Made by a program: the position numbers and the translations under genes. The notes beneath the pieces were generated by a model, which ran no database searches, had not been told where the DNA came from, and was given only the letters and a program-made list of their open reading frames with translations. From the NCBI GenBank assembly GCA_965205405.1, contig OZ242169.1, positions 868,001 through 932,000 of the forward strand: a DNA stretch of 64,000 nucleotides, read 5' to 3'. Positions 40,674 through 49,221 of this stretch are shown in pieces. Numbering within the stretch: position 1 is the stretch's first letter; each line of letters opens with the position of its first letter. Source of the DNA: JAAXHV01 sp965205405. Lineage in GTDB: Bacteria > Pseudomonadota > Gammaproteobacteria > Eutrophobiales > Eutrophobiaceae.

Positions 40674-41528
40674 ATTAACACATTATTTGTAAAAAGCCTC
40701 TCTTCGCACGTCAAGGTCATAATTTTTGTAGTGGCCTCGATAGTCCTGATGGTTGCCGATCATAAGCAAGTCCATCTCGAAATTGTTCGTACCTCCATAT
40801 CGAGTGTTGTATATCCACTCCAATACGCAGCAAGTTTTACTGCTGACCTGCCCCGGCAGATTTCATTATTGCTGGTAACCAGAAAAGCATTACAGGATGA
40901 GAATGAAAAGCTGCGCCGGGAACAACTACGCTTGTATTCCAAGCTGCAGCGGGTAGCAACGTTAGAGGATGAAAACCGACGCCTGAGGGCATTGCTCGAG
41001 TCATCAGTCGAGTTTTATGATCGGGTATTGGTGGCGGAACTGGTCGGTGTTGAACTGGAACCTTTCCGCCAGCAGATAATAATCAATAAGGGGCTGACAC
41101 ACGGGGTATTCAGTGGCCAGCCCGTGGTCGATTCAGACGGCATCATGGGCCAGACAATCCACGTGTCTCCGTATTCAAGCACCGTGCTGTTAATCACCGA
41201 CCCGAACCATTCAATACCGGTACTGATAAATCGTAACGGTCTGCGCGCCGTCGCGGTCGGTCTTGGCCAGGATAGCGTCCTGTCAATGGAACACATCCCG
41301 ATTAATGCCGACATCAAGGAGGGAGATTTAATCGTCTCATCCGGTCTTGGCAGGAAATTCCCCAGTGGTTACCCGGTGGGAATCATTTCAAGCATCTCCC
41401 GTATTCCGGGGGAGATTTTTTCCAACGTGCTCGTAACACCCAGTGCAAAGTTCGGTCAGAGCAGGGAGGCATTATTACTCTGGCCTAACCAGTCAAGTAA
41501 TGCAGCTCCTGACGTGGCAATGAATTAA
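40674..41528 (+). CDS. mreC: Rod-shape determining protein MreC (probable ATT start)
   Basis: About 284 residues if started at ATT 40674. Seen: a short cytoplasmic N-terminus, the helix KVIIFVVASIVLMVAD, a coiled coil (LLVTRKALQDENEKLRREQLRLYSKLQRV) and the beta-rich C-terminal part (SSTVLLITDPNHSIPVLINRNGLRAV, IKEGDLIVSSGLGRKFPSGYPVG). It links MreB to the periplasmic PBP2/RodA machine. The first canonical start, GTG 40731, would cut the helix in half and has no ribosome site; ATT has GAGGAG at the right distance. It overlaps mreD by one base. Confidence 0.85.
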   Translation: MNTLFVKSLSSHVKVIIFVVASIVLMVADHKQVHLEIVRTSISSVVYPLQYAASFTADLPRQISLLLVTRKALQDENEKLRREQLRLYSKLQRVATLEDENRRLRALLESSVEFYDRVLVAELVGVELEPFRQQIIINKGLTHGVFSGQPVVDSDGIMGQTIHVSPYSSTVLLITDPNHSIPVLINRNGLRAVAVGLGQDSVLSMEHIPINADIKEGDLIVSSGLGRKFPSGYPVGIISSISRIPGEIFSNVLVTPSAKFGQSREALLLWPNQSSNAAPDVAMN

Positions 41529-42016
41529 TGCCTTTAGTCAAACACAACGGCGGGTGGGTAATTCTCGCCAGTTTCATTATCGCGCTGCTGCTGACTACCA
41601 TTCCGCTGCCCGGATGGTTGAATGACTGGCGACCGGCATGGGTTGCCATGATGTTGATTTACTGGTGTATCGTTCTGCCGGAACGGGTCGGTATCGGTAT
41701 TGCCTGGCTACTCGGGCTTATGCTGGACGTGCACACCGGGGCATTATTGGGTCAAAACGCCCTTGGACTGTCCATAATTGCCTATCTCACACTGCGATTG
41801 CACAAGCAAATCAGGATATTTCCACCGCTGCAACAGTCCATGCTAATCTGTTTATACCTGTTATTGTTCCAGTTTCTTACTTTGTGGATACGCGGGATTA
41901 TCGGTGTCCCCCCACAGCATTGGACATTCTGGGCGCCGGTTGTAAGCAGCATGTTATTGTGGCCGGTGTTTTTCATTATCATGCGCGCTACTCGGCGCAA
42001 ATATAATGTTTTTTGA
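41528..42016 (+). CDS. mreD: Rod-shape determining membrane protein MreD
   Basis: A 162-residue inner-membrane protein with about five helices. Seen: the helix FIIALLLTTIPLPGWLNDWRP (about residues 13-33), RVGIGIAWLLGLMLDVHTGALLGQNALG, the most conserved MreD segment, and a last helix before a basic end. It belongs to the elongasome with MreC, PBP2 and RodA. The ATG overlaps the mreC stop. Confidence 0.93.
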   Translation: MPLVKHNGGWVILASFIIALLLTTIPLPGWLNDWRPAWVAMMLIYWCIVLPERVGIGIAWLLGLMLDVHTGALLGQNALGLSIIAYLTLRLHKQIRIFPPLQQSMLICLYLLLFQFLTLWIRGIIGVPPQHWTFWAPVVSSMLLWPVFFIIMRATRRKYNVF

Positions 42017-42050
42017 ATGGTAACAGAGAACCCCGAATTCACGCAGTTCA

Positions 42051-43913
42051 ATGGCGCCACAAACCACGAACAAAGATCTGGATTGGAAAATAAATCTGGT
42101 CCATAGACGGATCTATTTAACAGCGGCGCTTGTGCTGATTATTACTGTGCTGATCCTGTTACAGATTTTCTATTTGCAAGTCGTCCAACACGATCATTTC
42201 ACTACCTTATCAAAGAGTAACCACATAAAAATCCTGCCGGTTGTACCGTCCCGCGGGCTGATATTCAGTAGCGACGGTATCTTGCTGGCCGACAACCGCC
42301 CCTCATTCACTATAGAGATAGTGCCTGAGCGGGTTGCAGATGTAGATTCTGTAATCGGCCAGTTAAGCAGGCTTATTACAATTACCCCTGATGATATTCA
42401 GCGTTTCAGGGAATTAAAGAAGCGAGCCCGCAGGTTTGAAGGTATTCCCCTCAAGTTAAACCTGGATGACGAGGAAGTCGCTCTGATTTCGGTGAATCGA
42501 CACCTGCTCCCGGGAGTAGACCTCGTTGCCAATCTAAGCCGTTATTACCCACTGGCTAACAGCCTGTCACACACGCTCGGTTACGTGGGAATGATAGATG
42601 AAGACGAGTTTGAGAAACTGAATAAATCGAACTACAGAGGCACAAGCTATATTGGTAAATCAGGAATCGAGAAGACTTACGAGGACCTGCTGCATGGTCA
42701 CGTCGGTTACCAGCAGGTAGAGGTAAATGCCCAGGGAAGAAAAATCCGCGAAATATACAAGGAGCCTCCTGAACCGAGCAAGGATTTGTATCTGACAATC
42801 GATGCTTCCCTGCAAATCCTTGCCGTTCAGGCCCTTAGCGGCAGGCGAGGCGCAATTGCCGCGATAGACACCAATACCGGTGCGGTTCTGGTTTCCGCCA
42901 GTTCTCCCGGTTACGACCCCAACCTGTTTGTTGACGGTATCGACAGAAAAATCTATGCCAGCCTGCTGCGGTCCAAAGACACTCCTTTGTTAAACAGGAC
43001 GTTACAGGGCAAATATCCACCCGGCTCGACAATTAAACCGATGCTGGCCCTGGGAGGGTTGAATCTGGGCCTGCGCGAACCCGAAATTGAAACCTGGTGT
43101 CCGGGCTGGTATTCGTTGAGAGGCAGCAGTCGCCGCTATCGGGACTGGAAGAAGCAGGGGCATGGTCATATGGATATGGTAAATGCCATCTCCCAATCCT
43201 GTGACGTGTATTTTTACGTGCTGGCCCGGGACATGGGTATTGACTTGATCCATAAGACGCTGACGGATTTCGGTTTTGGCAAACCGACCGGTATTGACAT
43301 TGGCGGCGAGGCAGCGGGCCTGATCCCTTCAACGCAATGGAAACGCGAGGCGTTGGGGCAACCCTGGTATCCCGGTGAAACCCTGATTGCCGGGATAGGC
43401 CAGGGAGCTACCCTGGCAACGCCCATCCAACTGGCTGTGGCTACGGCAGTCATAGCAAACCGGGGCAAACTGGTGCGCCCCTACCTGTTATCGGAAGTGA
43501 AGGATTCTGCAACAGGCCGGCAAGTGATCAGAGTGTCTGCCCATGAAGGCAAACAGGTGATATCCGTCGGCGCTGAGGATTGGGACGTTATTATTCATTC
43601 GATGCAGGAAGTCGTACACGGTAAAAGGGGGACAGCGCGTAGTTCCGGCGCGGGTACGGAATATCAATTTGCCGGGAAGACCGGCACGGCACAGGTAATA
43701 ACCATCGGACAGGACGAAGAATACAATGAAGATGAAATACCTGAAGAATTTCGGGATCATGCTTTATTTATTGCATTCGCTCCGGTTGAAGAACCCGAGA
43801 TAGCACTGGCTGTGATCGTAGAGAATGGCGGTGGCGGTTCAAAGACCGCAGCGCCGATAGCGAGGGAGTTGCTGGATCATTATTTTCGCAGGCATGAAAG
43901 GTTTGGTGCGTGA
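42051..43913 (+). CDS. mrdA: Penicillin-binding protein 2 (elongation transpeptidase)
   Basis: A 620-residue class B PBP that cross-links side-wall peptidoglycan with RodA. Seen: one N-terminal membrane helix (AALVLIITVLILLQIFYLQV), the pedestal region VPSRGLIFSSDGILLADNRP, and the transpeptidase motifs: Ser326 in GSTIKPML, SQSCDVYFYV and KTGTAQV near residue 546. All are intact. Overlaps rodA by one base. Confidence 0.96.
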   Translation: MAPQTTNKDLDWKINLVHRRIYLTAALVLIITVLILLQIFYLQVVQHDHFTTLSKSNHIKILPVVPSRGLIFSSDGILLADNRPSFTIEIVPERVADVDSVIGQLSRLITITPDDIQRFRELKKRARRFEGIPLKLNLDDEEVALISVNRHLLPGVDLVANLSRYYPLANSLSHTLGYVGMIDEDEFEKLNKSNYRGTSYIGKSGIEKTYEDLLHGHVGYQQVEVNAQGRKIREIYKEPPEPSKDLYLTIDASLQILAVQALSGRRGAIAAIDTNTGAVLVSASSPGYDPNLFVDGIDRKIYASLLRSKDTPLLNRTLQGKYPPGSTIKPMLALGGLNLGLREPEIETWCPGWYSLRGSSRRYRDWKKQGHGHMDMVNAISQSCDVYFYVLARDMGIDLIHKTLTDFGFGKPTGIDIGGEAAGLIPSTQWKREALGQPWYPGETLIAGIGQGATLATPIQLAVATAVIANRGKLVRPYLLSEVKDSATGRQVIRVSAHEGKQVISVGAEDWDVIIHSMQEVVHGKRGTARSSGAGTEYQFAGKTGTAQVITIGQDEEYNEDEIPEEFRDHALFIAFAPVEEPEIALAVIVENGGGGSKTAAPIARELLDHYFRRHERFGA

Positions 43914-45004
43914 TGAAAGAGGTCGGCTTCGCGCAAAAATTGCATATTGACCTACCACTGTTGTTCGGGATTGTGGTGTTAAGCCTGATCGGATACGCAG
44001 TGTTGTATAGCGCCAGCGACCAGGATGTGAATTTGATTTTTCGTCGTTCGATTCACCTGGCAACAGCCCTGGTGGTGATGTTCGCTATAGCCCAGGTTCC
44101 CCCCGCCCGGTTATCCGGCGTCTCTCGGTGGTTCTACCTTATCAGTCTCGGCCTGTTAATCCTGGTTTTATTTTTTGGCGAGACGGGTAAAGGCGCCCAG
44201 AGATGGCTGGGTTTTGGCCCATTTCGCTTTCAACCGTCAGAACTGATGAAACTGGCCCTACCCATGGTGATTGCCTGGTATCTCAGCAAAGAATCGCCAC
44301 CACCTACTATCAAGATGGTATTTACGGCATTGATCTTTATCATCATGCCCGTATTGCTGGTGGCGAAGCAACCGGATCTGGGCACGGCAATGCTGATCAC
44401 GGTCAGCGGATTTGCAGTCTTGTTTATTGCCGGCATAAGTTGGAAATTACTCGCGGGTTTCGCAGTGGTTGCCCTATCGTCAGCGCCTGTGATATGGAAC
44501 CTGATGCATGATTACCAGCAAACACGGGTACTGACATTTTTGAACCCGGAGCAGGACCCGCTAGGTTCCGGGTATCACATTATACAATCCAAAATAGCTA
44601 TCGGCTCAGGTGGATTGTATGGAAAAGGCTGGTTAAACGGGACTCAATCACACCTGGAATTTTTACCCGAGAGGTCTACGGATTTTATTTTCGCAGTTTT
44701 TTGTGAAGAGTTTGGACTGATTGGGGTGTTAGTCCTGGTCAGCATATACCTGTTCATCATTGTAAGGGGGCTGTATATTTCCATGCAGGCTCAACATTTG
44801 TATGGAAAGTTGCTCGGCGTAGGTGTCGTAACAGGTTTTTTCGTTTATATAGCCGTCAATATGGGAATGGTGTCAGGGCAATTGCCTGTCGTGGGTATAC
44901 CCTTGCCGCTGATTAGCCACGGAGGCACATCCATGATGACGGTCATGGCGGGTTTCGGTATTCTCATGGCAATCCAAACTCATAGAAGACTACTGTCAAA
45001 TTAA
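43913..45004 (+). CDS. mrdB: Rod-shape SEDS glycosyltransferase RodA
   Basis: A 363-residue polytopic SEDS protein that polymerises lipid II during elongation. Seen: LLFGIVVLSLIGYAVLYSAS, GAQRWLGFGPFRFQPSELMKLALP, QPDLGTAMLI, LTFLNPEQDPLGSGYHIIQSKIAIGSGG and LPLISHGGTSMMTVM, all conserved. The ATG at 43913 overlaps the mrdA stop; a GTG one codon earlier is possible. Paired with mrdA as usual. Confidence 0.96.
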   Translation: MKEVGFAQKLHIDLPLLFGIVVLSLIGYAVLYSASDQDVNLIFRRSIHLATALVVMFAIAQVPPARLSGVSRWFYLISLGLLILVLFFGETGKGAQRWLGFGPFRFQPSELMKLALPMVIAWYLSKESPPPTIKMVFTALIFIIMPVLLVAKQPDLGTAMLITVSGFAVLFIAGISWKLLAGFAVVALSSAPVIWNLMHDYQQTRVLTFLNPEQDPLGSGYHIIQSKIAIGSGGLYGKGWLNGTQSHLEFLPERSTDFIFAVFCEEFGLIGVLVLVSIYLFIIVRGLYISMQAQHLYGKLLGVGVVTGFFVYIAVNMGMVSGQLPVVGIPLPLISHGGTSMMTVMAGFGILMAIQTHRRLLSN

Positions 45005-45005
45005 T

Positions 45006-45986
45006 ATGAAATTCAAAACAGCTATTATTGGATTTGTTTTATTATTTCTTGGTCCGGTCAAGGCGGACCTGGTGCAGCGCGCTGAGGTTGCCTCTTTTAT
45101 CCGGGACATGGTTGCAGAATATGATTACGACGCTGATGAATTGAATGACGTTCTGGGCCGGGTTCAACTTTCAGAGAAAGTCATTGCCGCCATTTCAAGA
45201 CCTGCGGAAGCCCTGCCCTGGCACCGCTACCGGTCAATATTTCTGAAACCTGGTCGGGTAAATGGAGGAGGGGAATTCTGGCGCGAGAATAAAGCACAAC
45301 TTGAACGCGCCAAAGAATTATATGGCGTCCCGGAAGAAATCATGGTCGCCATTATCGGGGTTGAAACAAAATATGGGCGCATTAAGGGTGGCTTTAAGGT
45401 TATTGATTCACTATCGACCCTGGCGTTTGATTACCCGAAACGGAGCAAGTTTTTTAGCGGTGAACTGAAGCATTACTTGCTGCTTACCCGGGAGCAATCC
45501 GTTGACCCGCACAGGTTGAAAGGTTCTTATGCCGGGGCGATGGGAATCCCGCAATTCATACCAAGCAGTTACCGCGCTTATGCGGTTGATTTCGACGAGG
45601 ACGGCCTGACTGATATCTGGGAAAACCCGACAGATGCAATCGGCAGTGTCGGAAATTATTTTAAACAACATGGATGGAGAGAAGGCGCAGGGATCATCAC
45701 TCCCGCAAGTATCCCCGACAGAGATATTTCGGCGTTGCTTACAAAGGGGCTTGAACCAAAACTGACCATGGCGAATTTGACAGCAGGCGGCGTTACTGCA
45801 GGAGAGGAGATCGATGCTGTGGAAAAAGTCAAGTTACTCCAGCTTGAAAATAAGGATGGTTATGAGTACTGGGTGGCGCTGAATAATTTTTACGTGATTA
45901 CAAGGTATAACCACAGTGCGCTTTATGCAATGGCGGTTTATCAGTTGGCGGACGCAATCAGGGAGCGGCATCAACCCGACCCCTGA
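45006..45986 (+). CDS. mltB: Membrane-bound lytic transglycosylase B
   Basis: A 326-residue lytic transglycosylase with a signal peptide (MKFKTAIIGFVLLFLGPVKA). It cleaves glycan strands to anhydromuropeptides. Seen: GVPEEIMVAIIGVETKYGR with the catalytic Glu120, LLLTREQSVDPHRLKGSYAGAMGIPQFIPSSYRAYAVDFD (consensus core) and RYNHSALYAMAVYQLADAI. No lipobox cysteine is visible, so despite the MltB name it may be periplasmic and soluble. It follows rodA by one base. Confidence 0.93.
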   Translation: MKFKTAIIGFVLLFLGPVKADLVQRAEVASFIRDMVAEYDYDADELNDVLGRVQLSEKVIAAISRPAEALPWHRYRSIFLKPGRVNGGGEFWRENKAQLERAKELYGVPEEIMVAIIGVETKYGRIKGGFKVIDSLSTLAFDYPKRSKFFSGELKHYLLLTREQSVDPHRLKGSYAGAMGIPQFIPSSYRAYAVDFDEDGLTDIWENPTDAIGSVGNYFKQHGWREGAGIITPASIPDRDISALLTKGLEPKLTMANLTAGGVTAGEEIDAVEKVKLLQLENKDGYEYWVALNNFYVITRYNHSALYAMAVYQLADAIRERHQPDP

Positions 45987-45991
45987 TTTAA

Positions 45992-46134
45992 GCCACAGAG
46001 GACACAGAGATCACAGAGTTTTTGTACGGAAGAAAAACAATATGAAGAACAGGTAAGATGACAATAAGCATACAGCTTACCTCGATTTTAAAAGCATTCT
46101 CGGTCCACTCTGTGATCTCTGTGTCCTCTGTGGC
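45992..46134. repeat. CACAGAG inverted repeat element, copy 5
   Basis: Left arm GCCACAGAGGACACAGAGATC... (45992-46018) and right arm CCACTCTGTGATCTCTGTGT...GGC (46105-46134). The arms match along their whole length. The interior shares GATGACAATAA and AAAAGCATTCTCGG with copy 4. It fills the mltB-rlpA gap and ends 7 bases before the rlpA start. Confidence 0.88.
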
Positions 46135-46141
46135 AAAAATC

Positions 46142-46930
46142 ATGGCGCTGGTTTTGCTGCTTGCGGGGATAGCGGCTTGTTCCACCGCCCCGCAAAAACA
46201 CGTCACCCCAAAACGAACGCCGACGGAACTGGCTAACATACCCAACGCCGTGCCGAAAGTTGAACCAAGGAGCAAACTTGGCAACATGAAGACCTATGAG
46301 GTGTTTGGAAAAAGGTACTACGTTCTGGATAGCATGGAAGGATTTACACAAAAAGGTATTGCTTCATGGTATGGGCCAAAATTTCATGGGAAAAAGACCT
46401 CGAACGGCGAGATATATGACATGTATGCCATGACCGCGGCGCACAAGACATTGCCTTTGCCGTCGTACCTGGAAGTAAAAAACCTGGAAAACGGCAGAAA
46501 GATTATCGTTCGGGTCAATGATCGCGGGCCGTTTCATGACAACCGGGTAGTTGATTTATCTTATACGGCCGCCATTAAGCTGGATATGACTGCAAAAGGA
46601 ACAGCCCTGGTTGAAATTCGCGCGCTGGATCCCAGAACCAACAGGGGAGGAGGCGCTCCCATCAAGGCCCGATCCAGGACACCAAAAAAAAGCGGGGCGT
46701 TGGAATTTTATATCCAGGTGGGCGTCTTTTCCGATTTCGACAATGCAGAAAAACAGAAAGATAAATTACTGGCATTGGAAACGCCAATCAAGGTAGAGGC
46801 AACCATGTTAAACAGTGGAATTGCTTTTCGCGTTAAAATCGGCCCGTTGAATGATATCGAGGTCGCGGATGAAATTGTCAGTCGTTTAGAACTGTTTGAT
46901 ATCCACGATCACCGTATCCTTATGGAATGA
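46142..46930 (+). CDS. rlpA: Septal ring lytic transglycosylase RlpA (lipoprotein)
   Basis: A 262-residue lipoprotein. The signal ends in the lipobox IAAC (LLLAGIAACS). A double-psi beta-barrel follows (GIASWYGPKFHGKKTSNGEIYD, VRVNDRGPFHDNRVVDLSYTAA, with the His and Asp used by the family) and then a C-terminal SPOR domain (YIQVGVFSDFDNAEKQ, residues about 190-262). It cuts naked glycan strands at the septum. I start at ATG 46142 to give a standard lipoprotein signal; an in-frame ATG at 46058 lies inside the repeat and would bury the signal. No ribosome site is visible because the repeat ends 7 bases upstream. Confidence 0.92.
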   Translation: MALVLLLAGIAACSTAPQKHVTPKRTPTELANIPNAVPKVEPRSKLGNMKTYEVFGKRYYVLDSMEGFTQKGIASWYGPKFHGKKTSNGEIYDMYAMTAAHKTLPLPSYLEVKNLENGRKIIVRVNDRGPFHDNRVVDLSYTAAIKLDMTAKGTALVEIRALDPRTNRGGGAPIKARSRTPKKSGALEFYIQVGVFSDFDNAEKQKDKLLALETPIKVEATMLNSGIAFRVKIGPLNDIEVADEIVSRLELFDIHDHRILME

Positions 46931-47119
46931 ATCACGTACATTTCAATACCCGGGCATAGTTATCTTTGTTCCGGTAAAATACATTGGAAGTTGCCGAGGC
47001 GTGCGGGAAACATTGCCGCGTGCGGGATGTACTGGATACTTGTTTACTAACTGATTGTTTTCACTGTAGTATATTGCGATTTATTTGAACCTTTCGAGCT
47101 CAGGCCCGTATAACACAAC

Positions 47120-48280
47120 ATGATGAAACACTCGACAGTAAAACTGCTTATTCTTCTTGCCGTGATTAGTTTGAATATTGCCGCCCCGGCCGTTACGGTT
47201 GTCCCACCCCCGCCGGAAGTTGAGGCCACTTCATACCTGATCGTGGACTCCGACAGCGGATATTATCTGGTGGAGAAAAATATCGACCAGCGAGTGGAAC
47301 CGGCCAGCCTGACCAAGATGATGACCTCCTACGTGGCTGCCAGTCAACTCGCCGGGGGTCATATCGCAATGACCGATGAGGTGATTGTCAGCGAGAAGGC
47401 CTGGCGCATGGGGGGCTCGCGTATGTTCATTGAAGTAGGGAACAAAGTCAGTGTCGAAGACCTGTTGAAAGGCGTGATAATCCAGTCAGGCAATGATGCA
47501 AGCGTGGCCCTGGCTGAGCACGTCTCCGGCACTGAGGAGGCCTTTGCCGGGCTCATGAATCACTATGCCGAGGAACTCGGGATGAAGGACACACATTTTA
47601 TGAACAGTTCGGGGTGGCCCCATGAGAACCACTATACAACCGCCAGGGACCAGGCGACCCTGGCGCGCGCTATGATCCGGGATTACCCGGAAATTTACGC
47701 GTTGCATTCCATCAGGGAATTTACCTACAACAACATAAAACAGTCCAATCGAAACCGCTTGTTGTGGACAGATACAAGTGTGGATGGGATCAAGACGGGA
47801 CATACCGAAAGTGCCGGATACTGCCTCGTGGCTTCAGCAGTACGAGACGGGATACGCTTGATCTCGGTGATCATGGGAGCAGCCGGAACCCAGGCCAGGA
47901 CCAACGCCACGCAGGCATTATTGAACCATTCCTACAGATTTTATGAGACGAGAAAACTATATGCTGTCGATGAGACGGTAACAACCGTCAAAGTATGGAA
48001 AGGGGAACGTGACAGTCTCGACCTCGTGCTGGAGGATGAACTCGTGCTGACCCTGCCCAGAGGGCAGTACGACCAGATTGAGACGCAGATGACGGTTGAA
48101 GAAAAACCGATCGCGCCCATTTCATCCGGCCAGAAACTGGGGCAGATCGAATTGTTGCTGGATGATAAGGTCATCGCAACCAGACCGCTGGTCGCGTCCG
48201 AAGCCATACCGGCAGGGAGCTTTTTTGTCCGCATCAGAGACCATATCGAACTTCACTGGAAGTCCCCGCCCAGTAAATAA
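47120..48280 (+). CDS. dacA: D-alanyl-D-alanine carboxypeptidase (PBP5/6 type)
   Basis: A 386-residue low-molecular-weight PBP that trims the terminal D-Ala of peptidoglycan stems. A signal peptide (LLILLAVISLNIAAPAVT) is followed by Ser63 in PASLTKMM, SGNDASVALAEH near residue 120 and DGIKTGHTESAGYCLV near 222. The C-terminal beta domain ends with a membrane-attaching amphipathic helix (FFVRIRDHIELHW). Two adjacent ATGs (47120, 47123) are possible. Its 189-base leader is AT-rich with no other feature that I can name. Confidence 0.94.
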   Translation: MMKHSTVKLLILLAVISLNIAAPAVTVVPPPPEVEATSYLIVDSDSGYYLVEKNIDQRVEPASLTKMMTSYVAASQLAGGHIAMTDEVIVSEKAWRMGGSRMFIEVGNKVSVEDLLKGVIIQSGNDASVALAEHVSGTEEAFAGLMNHYAEELGMKDTHFMNSSGWPHENHYTTARDQATLARAMIRDYPEIYALHSIREFTYNNIKQSNRNRLLWTDTSVDGIKTGHTESAGYCLVASAVRDGIRLISVIMGAAGTQARTNATQALLNHSYRFYETRKLYAVDETVTTVKVWKGERDSLDLVLEDELVLTLPRGQYDQIETQMTVEEKPIAPISSGQKLGQIELLLDDKVIATRPLVASEAIPAGSFFVRIRDHIELHWKSPPSK

Positions 48281-48318
48281 CAAGCCTCTGATCAGAAATC
48301 CGGGTTAGGAACAGCCAA

Positions 48319-49179
48319 ATGTCGATGGTATATCTGAACGGCAACTTTATCCCGCTGGAAAAAGCGCAGGTTTCGGTATTGGACCGGGGTTTCACGTTTG
48401 CCGACGGCGTATATGAGATCATCCCGGTATTTTCCGGAAAGCCATTCAGGTTGACCGAACACCTGAACAGGTTGCGAAACAGCCTGGACGGAATTTCACT
48501 GGTACTGGATTATGACGGGGGAAAATGGCAGTCATTGATAGACGAATTGCTGAGCCTCAACCAGGTCACGGAAGATTCGTCCATCTACATCCAGGTTACC
48601 CGGGGCGTGGATGAGAGAAACCATTTCTACCAGACCGTGTTTACGCCCACCGTCTTCATGTTTTGCAAACCATTGCAACAGATGGATGTGAGCCGGGGTG
48701 TCAGTGCGATATTGCATGAAGACATCAGGTGGGAATATTGCCATATAAAAGCGGTGGCATTATTACCGAACGTATTGTTGAAACAGCGCGCCAGGGAAAA
48801 AGATAATTCCCTTGAGGCGATTTTATATCGGGACGGGTATATCACTGAGGGCGCCGCGAGCAACGTTTTTATCGTGAAAGATAATGCGGTCAGGACGCCG
48901 CCCAAAAGCAACCGGCTGTTGCCTGGAATTACCCGCGACCTGGTCGTGGAATTAATCCGGGAATCCGATTATCAATGCCTGGAAGTCCCCGTCACCAAAT
49001 CAGAACTGTTGCAGGCCGACGAAATATGGCTGACCAGTTCCACACTGGGCATTGCCCCGCTGGTCAGGCTTGACGGCCGGTCGCTGGGCGACGGCAAACC
49101 CGGCCCGGTCTGGCATGATGTTAATGCGATTTATCAGGCGTTCAAGAAATCGGCCGGGGAACGAAAAACACTTGTTTAA
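48319..49179 (+). CDS. dat: D-amino acid aminotransferase (class IV PLP enzyme)
   Basis: A 286-residue fold-type IV aminotransferase. Seen: SMVYLNGNFIPLEKAQVSVLDRGFTFADGVYEIIPVF, the PLP lysine in CHIKAVALLPNVL near residue 144, and the EGAASNVFIVKDN loop that grips the phosphate. It should exchange amino groups between D-alanine and 2-oxoacids, making D-glutamate or recycling D-alanine freed by DacA 38 bases upstream. 4-Amino-4-deoxychorismate lyase or a branched-chain enzyme are the alternatives; the neighbours favour D-amino acids. Confidence 0.88.
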   Translation: MSMVYLNGNFIPLEKAQVSVLDRGFTFADGVYEIIPVFSGKPFRLTEHLNRLRNSLDGISLVLDYDGGKWQSLIDELLSLNQVTEDSSIYIQVTRGVDERNHFYQTVFTPTVFMFCKPLQQMDVSRGVSAILHEDIRWEYCHIKAVALLPNVLLKQRAREKDNSLEAILYRDGYITEGAASNVFIVKDNAVRTPPKSNRLLPGITRDLVVELIRESDYQCLEVPVTKSELLQADEIWLTSSTLGIAPLVRLDGRSLGDGKPGPVWHDVNAIYQAFKKSAGERKTLV

Positions 49180-49221
49180 TCAAATATTTTACTGAAAATC
49201 GCGGTGTTCCTTTCCAGTCCT

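Noticed and set aside
9135..46134. CACAGAG units as a possible CRISPR array
   Set aside because: The units are short, paired as inverted arms and scattered over 37 kb, without regular spacers or cas genes.
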